This document shows, one piece after another, positions 1-4,245 of a DNA stretch of 5,446 nt. The position numbers and the translations under genes were made by a program. Origin of the DNA: an uncultured Eubacteriales bacterium. Lineage in GTDB: Bacteria; Bacillota; Clostridia; Christensenellales; CAG-138. The notes beneath the pieces are model-generated. The model had not been told where the DNA came from, made no database searches, and was given only the letters and a program-made list of their open reading frames with translations. How positions within the stretch are numbered: position 1 is the first letter of the stretch; each line of letters opens with the position of its first letter. The stretch is taken from contig UQOG01000127.1 of the NCBI GenBank assembly GCA_900542615.1, positions 1 to 5,446 on the forward strand, written 5' to 3'.

Positions 1-16
1 GGGAGCTATGAACACC

Positions 17-46
17 TCGAAAAAGTGGCGCAAGCCACTTTTTCGA
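17..46. terminator. Bidirectional intrinsic terminator downstream of dnaA
   Basis: Perfect inverted repeat with 13-bp arms (17-29 and 34-46) around a GCAA tetraloop. The core GTGGC/GCCAC stem is flanked by A5 on one side and T5 on the other, so RNA read from either strand has a GC stem followed by a U run. It lies 47 nt past the dnaA stop codon in the direction of dnaA transcription. It should end dnaA transcripts and could also stop any plus-strand transcript entering from the left. Geometry is seen directly; termination is inferred. Confidence 0.85.
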
Positions 47-54
47 CAGCCAAA

Positions 55-76
55 CCGCGGCGGAAAACCGCCGCGG
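55..76 (-). terminator. GC-rich hairpin just after dnaA stop (accessory terminator?)
   Basis: Perfect 9-bp inverted repeat: CCGCGGCGG (55-63), AAAA loop, CCGCCGCGG (68-76). On the minus strand the stem is followed by only TTT, so alone it is a weak terminator. It sits 17 nt beyond the dnaA stop and directly before the stronger hairpin at 17-46. It may act as a pause site or protect the 3' end of the dnaA mRNA. Confidence 0.5.
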
Positions 77-92
77 GCAGGATCGGAATCGA

Positions 93-1406
93 TTATTTTT
101 TGATGCGCTTGCGCAGATCGTCCAGGGTAAGGCCCAATTCCGGGTCTTTTTTCATATCGGCCATGATCTTGTTATAGGCGCTGATCACGGTGGAATAGTC
201 CCGGCCGCCGAAATGCTTGCCGATGGTTTTTAGGGAATCCCCGGTCATTTCCCGGCACAGGAACATGGCGATCTGCCGGGGATAGGTGATATCCGCCGTG
301 CGCCGCTGGGATAGGAGGCCTTCCACGTCGATGTCGTAATAATCCGCCACGATCTGCTGGATCAGCTGGATGGACACCTTGGGAGCTTCAAACCCCCGCA
401 CGATGTCCTTGAGGGCGGTATCCGCCAGCAGGATGTCCACGTCCTTGCGGGTCAGCTTGGAATAGGCGATCACCCGGGTCAGGGCCCCTTCCAGCTGCCG
501 GATGTTGCTGTTCACCTTTTCCGCGATAAAGGCCAGAACGTCCTCGTCGATATGGATGTTTTCCAGGGTGGCCTTTTTCCGCAGGATGGCGATGCGGGTT
601 TCCAGGTCCGGGGGCTGGATATCCGTGATCAGGCCCCCCTCAAACCGGGAACGCAGCCGCTCCTCCAGGGTCAGCATTTCCATGGGGGGCTTATCCGAGC
701 TGATGACGATCTGCTTGCCGCTGGTTTGCAGGGCGTTGAAGGTATTGAAAAATTCCTCCTGGGTGGATACCTTGCCGGAAATGAACTGGATGTCGTCCAC
801 CATCAGCACGTCCACGTTTCGGTATTTGTTGCGGAACTGGGCGTTGGTGTTTTCCTGGATGGACTGGATCAGCTCATAGGTAAAGGTCTCGCTGGTCACG
901 TAGACGATCTTAAAGGAGGGGAAGGATTCCTTGATCTGGTTGCCGATGGCGTGCATCAAATGGGTTTTGCCCAGGCCCACGCCCCCGTACATGAATAGGG
1001 GGTTGTAGGCCCGGGAGGGGCTGTCCGCCACGGCCCGGGCCGCGGCATAGGCAAAATTGTTGGAGGAGCCGATGACGAAATTATCGAAGGTATAGCGGGG
1101 GTTCATCATCATTTCCGGGCCGTTGTCCGCCAGCTTTTCGTATTGCTCCCGCTCGTTGCGCAGGATAAAAAGCACGCTGACCGGGTACCCCTCGTTGATT
1201 TCGGTCAGGATCTTCTCGATGGTGACCGCGTACAGGTTCCGCAGGGTGTTGCGGGCCGCGTCGTTTTGCGCCTGTAGGATCAGGGTATCCCCCTGCCAGC
1301 ATACCGGATCGATGGTAAGGATCCAGGTATTGTAGCTGGTAGGCGTCATCTCGGTACGAAGATCGCTCAAAGCCATTGTCCAGATCTCTTTAGCTGAATA
1401 TTGCAT
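93..1406 (-). CDS. dnaA: Chromosomal replication initiator protein DnaA
   Basis: DnaA is the AAA+ ATPase that binds origin DnaA boxes, melts oriC and loads the replicative helicase; in many bacteria it also represses its own gene. With the ATG at 1406 it is 437 residues, close to the family's usual 440-470. Domain I is about 1-85 (KEIWTMALSDL, TSYNTW). The domain II linker is very short, about 88-103. The AAA+ core is about 104-330, with Walker A GGVGLGKTH (141-149), Walker B VLMVDDIQF (200-208), sensor 1 near 232-238, the arginine-finger box RLRSRFEGGL (250-259) and sensor 2 NIRQLEGAL (301-309). Domain IV is about 345-437, with PRQIAMFL (376-383) and signature GGRDYSTV (400-407). Tyr404 replaces the usual His of GGRDHTTV. 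The in-frame ATG at 1418 has no Shine-Dalgarno site, whereas the 1406 ATG has GGGGGAG just upstream, with tight 3-nt spacing; the start is therefore probable, not certain. Two hairpins follow the stop, and dnaN is not visible. Confidence 0.98.
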   Translation of the reverse strand: MQYSAKEIWTMALSDLRTEMTPTSYNTWILTIDPVCWQGDTLILQAQNDAARNTLRNLYAVTIEKILTEINEGYPVSVLFILRNEREQYEKLADNGPEMMMNPRYTFDNFVIGSSNNFAYAAARAVADSPSRAYNPLFMYGGVGLGKTHLMHAIGNQIKESFPSFKIVYVTSETFTYELIQSIQENTNAQFRNKYRNVDVLMVDDIQFISGKVSTQEEFFNTFNALQTSGKQIVISSDKPPMEMLTLEERLRSRFEGGLITDIQPPDLETRIAILRKKATLENIHIDEDVLAFIAEKVNSNIRQLEGALTRVIAYSKLTRKDVDILLADTALKDIVRGFEAPKVSIQLIQQIVADYYDIDVEGLLSQRRTADITYPRQIAMFLCREMTGDSLKTIGKHFGGRDYSTVISAYNKIMADMKKDPELGLTLDDLRKRIKK

Positions 1407-1409
1407 GGT

Positions 1410-1416
1410 CTCCCCC
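1410..1416 (-). promoter_or_regulatory. Ribosome binding site of dnaA, decides the start
   Basis: On the minus strand GGGGGAG lies 3 nt before the ATG at 1406. The spacing is shorter than ideal, but the alternative ATG 12 nt upstream (1418) has only A/T-rich sequence before it. This favours the 437-residue form of DnaA. Confidence 0.5.
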
Positions 1417-1423
1417 ATTTTTC

Positions 1424-1455
1424 AACATAGGTTGATAAGGTTATCAACCCATGTT
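1424..1455. promoter_or_regulatory. Interrupted palindrome with inverted TTATCAACC sites upstream of dnaA
   Basis: The arms are 1424-1438 and 1441-1455 around a 2-bp GG centre, with 14 of 15 positions complementary (one A/C mismatch at 1429/1450). The inner halves are GGTTGATAA and TTATCAACC, perfectly inverted. Each nonamer matches 7 of 9 bases of the DnaA box TTATCCACA. The element ends 17 bp from the dnaA ATG at 1406. A dimeric-repressor operator or a pair of variant DnaA boxes for autoregulation are both plausible. The 2-nt centre argues for a DNA site over an RNA hairpin, although an RNA stem with a larger loop is possible. Confidence 0.6.
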
Positions 1456-1512
1456 ACTAAATACGCGCTGCAAAAACATGGGCGGGAAGCGCGCCGGCCG
1501 CGTTTGAGGTTG

Positions 1513-1581
1513 AAAAAACCCCCCTTCGCTCTGGCGCCAGACCCAAAGGGTGCCGCAGGCCTTATTCCAGAGCAAAGGGGG
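1513..1581 (-). terminator. Terminator-like long hairpin upstream of dnaA (attenuator or sRNA end)
   Basis: The arms are 1520-1534 and 1567-1581, with 14 of 15 complementary (mismatch 1527/1574). They enclose a 32-nt spacer that holds a small ACCC/GGGT hairpin (1541-1551). Read on the minus strand, the 3' arm ends in a G run and is followed at once by T6 (1518-1513), the layout of an intrinsic terminator. It points toward dnaA and ends 106 nt before the dnaA start. It would end any minus-strand transcript started further upstream, so it is either a dnaA leader attenuator or the end of a separate short RNA. Confidence 0.7.
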
Positions 1582-1616
1582 CCATAAAACAGGCGCGCCG
1601 CCCTAAAATACGGAAG

Positions 1617-1665
1617 GGGCAGCACCCAAAGCAAGGCCGCTTCAACGGCCCCCAAAGGGATGCCC
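1617..1665 (-). other. Stacked inverted repeats, possible structured RNA element
   Basis: Three nested complementary segments occur: GGGCA (1617-1621) with TGCCC (1661-1665), CCC (1625-1627) with GGG (1657-1659), and GGCCG (1635-1639) with CGGCC (1646-1650) around a 6-nt loop. The order and spacing allow one stacked stem. It lies between the candidate minus-strand promoter and the terminator-like hairpin, so it would be inside that transcript. It matches no RNA family I recognise, and GC-rich DNA can produce such pairing by chance. Confidence 0.35.
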
Positions 1666-1796
1666 GACGCCTTCCAAAGACTTCCGGATCATCACCACAG
1701 ATTTCCAGAAGACAGCCGTTTCCCCGGGGGAATAGAATGGCTAAAACCCGCTATATACCAGGTAAAATCCGGCCTTGGCCATGGAAATCCAAGTAA

Positions 1797-1825
1797 ATGA
1801 TAACAAATTCATCTTCATATAGCAA
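1797..1825 (-). promoter_or_regulatory. Candidate sigma-A promoter toward dnaA
   Basis: On the minus strand: -35 TTGCTA (1825-1820), a 17-bp spacer, and -10 TATCAT (1802-1797) preceded by an extended -10 TG (1805-1804). Matches to consensus are 4/6 and 5/6. Predicted start is near 1790, giving a leader of about 385 nt to dnaA that would include the hairpin at 1513-1581. I saw no better promoter between that hairpin and dnaA. This is a sequence match only, in AT-rich DNA where chance matches occur. Confidence 0.45.
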
Positions 1826-1867
1826 GGGCATGAAACAGGCAATTTTTGGAAATTGTGATGGCCTTTC

Positions 1868-1890
1868 CTGCAAGATACAATATCTTGTAG
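1868..1890. repeat. Small dyad in the AT-rich intergenic segment
   Basis: CAAGATA (1871-1877), CAA, TATCTTG (1881-1887) is a perfect 7-bp inverted repeat. It extends to 10-bp arms (1868-1877 and 1881-1890) if one G/T mismatch is allowed. It lies about 47 bp upstream of the rpmH -35 box and about 45 bp behind the candidate dnaA-side -35 box. It could be a protein-binding site for either promoter or an origin element. No regulator can be named. Confidence 0.35.
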
Positions 1891-1936
1891 AATCCTGGCA
1901 AAGGGATAGAATATGATTTTTTCCTGGCGTTTTTCC

Positions 1937-1966
1937 TTGACACTTGGGCTTTTTCTCTTATATAAT
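1937..1966 (+). promoter_or_regulatory. Strong sigma-A promoter for rpmH (and possibly downstream genes)
   Basis: Perfect -35 TTGACA (1937-1942) and perfect -10 TATAAT (1961-1966) are separated by 18 bp, within the normal range. Predicted start is about 1973-1975, giving a leader of about 120 nt before rpmH. A near-consensus promoter fits the heavy demand for a ribosomal-protein mRNA. Confidence 0.9.
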
Positions 1967-1984
1967 TAACAAGCTAATGTAAAA

Positions 1985-2041
1985 GCAGGCGGCCCTGGGC
2001 CGCTTAGCCTGCGCCGGCGGAAAAGGGGGCTGGGTTGCCCC
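1985..2041 (+). promoter_or_regulatory. Structured 5' leader of rpmH
   Basis: Two potential hairpins follow the predicted start site. The first pairs GCAG (1985-1988) with CTGC (2009-2012) and GCGGCC (1989-1994) with GGCCGC (1998-2003), leaving a 5-nt bulge. The second pairs GGGGC (2026-2030) with GCCCC (2037-2041). Neither is followed by a U run, so they do not look like terminators. They may stabilise the mRNA or act in translational control of L34. No known leader family is recognised. Confidence 0.4.
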
Positions 2042-2078
2042 GGTTCTCCGGCCCGGGTTATCATTACCAAAGGGAAAA

Positions 2079-2084
2079 GAGGTG
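2079..2084 (+). promoter_or_regulatory. Ribosome binding site of rpmH
   Basis: GAGGTG lies 8 nt before the ATG at 2093. Both the match and the spacing are good, which fixes the start of this very short gene. Confidence 0.85.
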
Positions 2085-2092
2085 CAAGACCC

Positions 2093-2227
2093 ATGCTTCA
2101 AACCTATCAGCCCAAAAAGCGCCAGCGGAAAAAGGTCCATGGCTTCCGTAAGCGCATGAAGACCGCCAACGGCCGCAATGTTTTGGCCCGCCGCAGGCTC
2201 AAGGGAAGAAAAAGGCTGTCTGCGTAA
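2093..2227 (+). CDS. rpmH: 50S ribosomal protein L34 (bL34)
   Basis: This 44-residue, extremely basic protein has the standard length of bacterial L34, which binds 23S rRNA in the large ribosomal subunit. Family hallmarks are clear: TYQPKKRQRKKVHGFRKRM (4-22), TANGRNVLARRR (24-35) and the C-terminal KGRKRLSA (37-44). The N-terminus is MLQTYQP where many homologues have MKRTYQP or MLRTYQP, a minor variation. A near-consensus promoter (1937-1966) and a GAGGTG site 8 nt upstream support strong expression. It is divergent from dnaA, the classical arrangement. The next gene, rnpA, is 432 nt away, unusually far; whether one mRNA covers both cannot be told from sequence. Confidence 0.98.
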   Translation: MLQTYQPKKRQRKKVHGFRKRMKTANGRNVLARRRLKGRKRLSA

Positions 2228-2606
2228 GCAGGCGGCGCCCAGCAGGCAGGTCCTTAGGCTGCCCCGTTTCGCAGCCCCTCCGCCCACCCCATGGCGGCGA
2301 TTTGCCGCCCGGCTTGGACAGGCCCGCTGGCAACATGGATATCGGCCGCGTTTGCGGCAGGTTTCACGGTAAGCCATCAGGGGTGTTGACATAAGAAAGC
2401 ATCGGCGTCAAAGCAGCGGCTCGCCCCGGGCAAAAAGGAATGGGGCCTGGATTTGGCAGTCCGCCTCTTCGCTTTGCATAGCCCGCCATGGGCCCTTCTC
2501 CCTCGTAGCAGCCGGGCCCGCGCTGGCTATGCGCCGGCCGGTTCGGGAGAACGCGGCGATGTTTTCTCATGGCAACACCCCTTGCCGTGCCTTTTTCTTT
2601 TTCCTT

Positions 2607-2627
2607 TTTCCGGCCCTGCGCCGGAAA
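2607..2627 (+). promoter_or_regulatory. Hairpin in the rnpA leader preceded by a pyrimidine tract
   Basis: A perfect 8-bp stem TTTCCGGC (2607-2614) and GCCGGAAA (2620-2627) encloses a 5-nt loop. Directly upstream is a run of only T and C from 2591. It sits 21-41 nt before the rnpA Shine-Dalgarno site. It could be an mRNA-processing or stability element; as a plus-strand terminator it lacks the U run after the stem. Confidence 0.4.
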
Positions 2628-2647
2628 TGCGCCGCTGCCTTGCCAGC

Positions 2648-2652
2648 GAGGA
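2648..2652 (+). promoter_or_regulatory. Ribosome binding site selecting the TTG start of rnpA
   Basis: GAGGA lies 7 nt before the TTG at 2660. The alternative in-frame ATG at 2627 has no comparable site and would add 11 residues that homologues lack, so this site decides the start. Confidence 0.7.
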
Positions 2653-2659
2653 TGTCCCA

Positions 2660-3010
2660 TTGAAACGTTGTTTTTCCCTCAAGCGAAATAAGCAGTTCCG
2701 CCAGGTCTATCGCAAGGGCAAATCCGTTGCTTGCCGGGAGCTGGTGCTCATCTACGCAAAAAGCCATAGCGATATGGTCCACGTGGGCTTTTCCGTGGGC
2801 AAAAAGCTGGGCAACAGCGTGGTGCGCAACCGCCTCAAACGCCGGCTCCGGGAAGCCTTTACACCCAACCTGCCCCTGCTCCAGCCCGGCTATGACCTGA
2901 TCGTCATCGCCCGGGACGCCGCCCGGGACGCGGCCTTTTCCTCCCTGGGGAACAGCCTTCGCTATCTGCTCCGAAAAGCCGGGCTCTTCCAGAAGCCCAA
3001 ACGCCCATGA
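2660..3010 (+). CDS. rnpA: Ribonuclease P protein component
   Basis: RnpA is the small basic protein that binds the catalytic RNase P RNA and helps it recognise the 5' leader of precursor tRNAs. From the TTG at 2660 it is 116 residues, the usual family size. The N-terminal KRCFSLKRN (2-10) and FRQVYRKGK (13-21) match the conserved opening that contacts the pre-tRNA leader. GFSVGKKLGNSVVRNRLKRR (43-62) contains the family's RNR motif at 56-58, and GYDLIVIARDAA (77-88) is the conserved late strand. The frame stays open upstream to 2453, but that sequence is unlike RnpA, and a GAGGA site 7 nt before the TTG supports the short form. Its last codon overlaps yidD by 4 nt (ATGA), so the two are probably translationally coupled. 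Confidence 0.95.
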   Translation: MKRCFSLKRNKQFRQVYRKGKSVACRELVLIYAKSHSDMVHVGFSVGKKLGNSVVRNRLKRRLREAFTPNLPLLQPGYDLIVIARDAARDAAFSSLGNSLRYLLRKAGLFQKPKRP

Positions 3011-3261
3011 AACGCTTTGTCCAACGGCTGATGCTCCTTTGCATCGATTACTATCGGCTCTATATTTCGCCCCGACATCCGGGCTGCTGCCGTTACAGCC
3101 CTACCTGCAGCGCCTATGCCAAAGAAGCGATCCTTCGCTTTGGCCCCTTACGGGGAGGGGGCCTGGCCCTGTGGCGCATTTTGCGCTGCAACCCCTTTTC
3201 CAAGGGCGGGTATGATCCGGTGCCCCCTTTGGCCAAGCCCGAGCCGGATCCACAAGATTGA
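3007..3261 (+). CDS. yidD: Membrane protein insertion efficiency factor YidD
   Basis: YidD is a small membrane-associated protein encoded between rnpA and yidC in very many bacteria, reported in E. coli to improve YidC-dependent insertion of membrane proteins. The 84 residues have standard length. The N-terminal LMLLCIDYYRLYISP (8-22) is the amphipathic segment of the family. The cysteine signature CCRYSPTCSAYAKEAI (27-42) is present, and the C-terminal half has ILRCNPFSKGGYDPVP (58-73), matching the usual RCxPxxxGGxDPVP. The start ATG overlaps the rnpA stop as ATGA and has no strong Shine-Dalgarno site of its own, which suggests coupling to rnpA translation. yidC follows after 27 nt. Confidence 0.96.
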   Translation: MKRFVQRLMLLCIDYYRLYISPRHPGCCRYSPTCSAYAKEAILRFGPLRGGGLALWRILRCNPFSKGGYDPVPPLAKPEPDPQD

Positions 3262-3288
3262 TCAGGTTAGAAAGCGAGCATACCTATC

Positions 3289-4245
3289 ATGCAAAATGAT
3301 TTCTTCTTAACCACGTGGTTCCTGGAGGCCATGAAATGGCTCTACTCCAACGTTAACAGCGTCTTTTTGACCATCCTCATCTGCACCCTGGTCTTGAAGC
3401 TGCTCACCGTCTTTTCCGATATCAAGACCCGGACCTCCTCCGCCAAAATGGCGGCCATCCAGCCCGAGATCCAAAAGCTTCAGAAAAAATACGCCAACGA
3501 CCCCCAGAAGCTCCAAAAGGCCCAGTCCAAGCTCATGCGGGAGCGGGGCGTCAGCATGTGGGGCAGCTGCTTGCCCATGCTCATCACCATGCCCCTGTTC
3601 TTCTGCTTCCTGGCCGCCTTCCGGTTCTGGGGCTACGAGGAGACCATCCGCCTGCTGGTGGACGAAAATCCCGCCCAGCTGCTTCAGTCCTTTAAGTTCC
3701 TCTGGATCAACAACATCTGGCAGCCGGACAGCGGCTTGGCCCCGGTCATTATGACCGCCGAGCAGTTCTTCAAGATCCCCAACCTGGACCGGCTCCTCTT
3801 CCTTAAGGATAACCCCGAGGTCTGGCAGAAGCTGGTGGATATGGGCATCGCCATCTCCAACGTGGATTCCGCCGGCCAGACCGTTTACACCTTCCTGAAC
3901 ACCGAGGCCTCCCACGCGGCCTATACCGCTGCGGTTCAGCCCCTCTTGGACGTGTATGCCGGCTATAACAACGGCTGGTTCATCATGCCCCTGCTGGCGG
4001 GCGTCACCAACTTCCTGTCCTCCTGGCTGATGCAAAAGGGCCAGCCCAAAAATCCCCAGGCCGACGGCGCCAACAAGGTGATGATGTGGGTATTCCCCCT
4101 GATGAGCGTTTGGTTCTGCATTACCTATAACGCTTCCTTCGCCATCTACTGGACCATCAGCAGCATGTGCATGATCATCACCAACCTGGTATTGAATAAA
4201 AAATTCCCCCGCGGCGGCGTGGCAGTACAGGAGGCCAAAGAATGA
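3289..4245 (+). CDS. yidC: Membrane protein insertase YidC (Oxa1/SpoIIIJ type)
   Basis: YidC inserts and folds proteins in the cytoplasmic membrane, alone or with SecYEG. The 318-residue protein has the five-segment Gram-positive plan: TM1 about 23-42, cytoplasmic coiled-coil hairpin about 52-88 (QPEIQKLQKKY 58-68), TM2 about 93-112 (CLPMLITMPLFF 94-105), TM3 about 229-248, TM4 about 264-281 and TM5 about 284-302. There is no lipobox signal peptide, unlike B. subtilis SpoIIIJ. Two oddities stand out. Lys37 stands at the position that aligns with the conserved groove arginine (E. coli R366), which keeps the charge. Between FLWI (137-140) and NGWFIMPLLAGV (228-239), where homologues have only a few residues, lies an extracytoplasmic insertion of about 80 residues with no predicted TM. 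The Shine-Dalgarno site before 3289 is weak; coupling to yidD is likely. The stop overlaps khpB as ATGA. Confidence 0.96.
   Translation: MQNDFFLTTWFLEAMKWLYSNVNSVFLTILICTLVLKLLTVFSDIKTRTSSAKMAAIQPEIQKLQKKYANDPQKLQKAQSKLMRERGVSMWGSCLPMLITMPLFFCFLAAFRFWGYEETIRLLVDENPAQLLQSFKFLWINNIWQPDSGLAPVIMTAEQFFKIPNLDRLLFLKDNPEVWQKLVDMGIAISNVDSAGQTVYTFLNTEASHAAYTAAVQPLLDVYAGYNNGWFIMPLLAGVTNFLSSWLMQKGQPKNPQADGANKVMMWVFPLMSVWFCITYNASFAIYWTISSMCMIITNLVLNKKFPRGGVAVQEAKE
4229..4234 (+). promoter_or_regulatory. Ribosome binding site of khpB/jag
   Basis: A perfect AGGAGG lies 7 nt before the ATG at 4242, inside the end of yidC. The gene therefore has strong independent initiation in addition to the 4-nt overlap. 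Confidence 0.85.

Larger units (their letters stand above)
1407..1936. other. dnaA-rpmH intergenic region, probable part of oriC
   Basis: This non-coding stretch between dnaA and the rpmH promoter has no open frame with a credible start or family match. In Bacillota the rpmH-dnaA interval normally carries one DnaA-box cluster of a bipartite origin, the other lying between dnaA and dnaN, outside this window. It falls into a GC-rich, hairpin-dense part next to dnaA (about 1470-1735) and an AT-richer part (about 1740-1936). I find no exact TTATNCACA box on either strand. The only box-like pair is the inverted TTATCAACC pair at 1430-1449. The origin role is inferred from gene order. Confidence 0.5.
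1983..2236. repeat. 11-bp direct repeat flanking rpmH
   Basis: AAGCAGGCGGC occurs at 1983-1993 in the rpmH leader and again at 2226-2236, overlapping the rpmH stop codon. AGCAGGC recurs at 2242-2248. The copies are 243 bp apart. They could be fortuitous in GC-rich DNA, or mark RNA pairing or recombination sites; no function is claimed. Confidence 0.3.
2228..2659 (+). other. 432-nt rpmH-rnpA spacer, no gene recognised
   Basis: No frame here has a credible start, codon pattern or recognisable product. It is hairpin-rich: GGCGGC/GCCGCC (2293-2298 and 2304-2309), GCCGC/GCGGC (2345-2349 and 2354-2358), and an 8-bp stem TTTCCGGC/GCCGGAAA (2607-2614 and 2620-2627) that ends 32 nt before the rnpA start. 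A T/C-only tract runs across 2591-2611. None of these stems is followed by a convincing U run on the plus strand, so no clear terminator separates rpmH from rnpA. A TTGACA at 2386-2391 lacks a -10 partner. I recognise no RNase P, SRP, tmRNA or 6S RNA core in it. Confidence 0.6.

Noticed and set aside
42..48. TTCGACA, an exact Spo0A-box core (TGTCGAA on the minus strand)
   Set aside because: One 7-mer is expected by chance in a window this size, and it is part of the terminator stem.
8..103. Plus-strand frame of 31 codons starting ATG at 8
   Set aside because: It consists almost entirely of the two terminator hairpins and ends inside dnaA; no protein family resemblance.
1642..1692. Possible 16-residue leader peptide on the minus strand before the dnaA-side terminator
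   Set aside because: No proper Shine-Dalgarno site, no run of regulatory codons, and a frame this short is expected by chance.
2386..2391. TTGACA that might be a -35 box for rnpA
   Set aside because: No acceptable -10 hexamer at 16-18 bp downstream.
1958..2392. 144-codon minus-strand frame covering rpmH and its promoter
   Set aside because: It runs antisense through L34 and a consensus promoter, and its product resembles no family I know.
2453..2659. 69-codon upstream extension of rnpA from a TTG at 2453
   Set aside because: The added sequence is unlike RnpA, and the family N-terminus plus a good ribosome site place the start at 2660.
3246..3254. DnaA-box-like GGATCCACA near the end of yidD
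   Set aside because: Two mismatches, isolated, inside coding sequence; a similar two-mismatch match (4760-4768) occurs in khpB, so these are chance.
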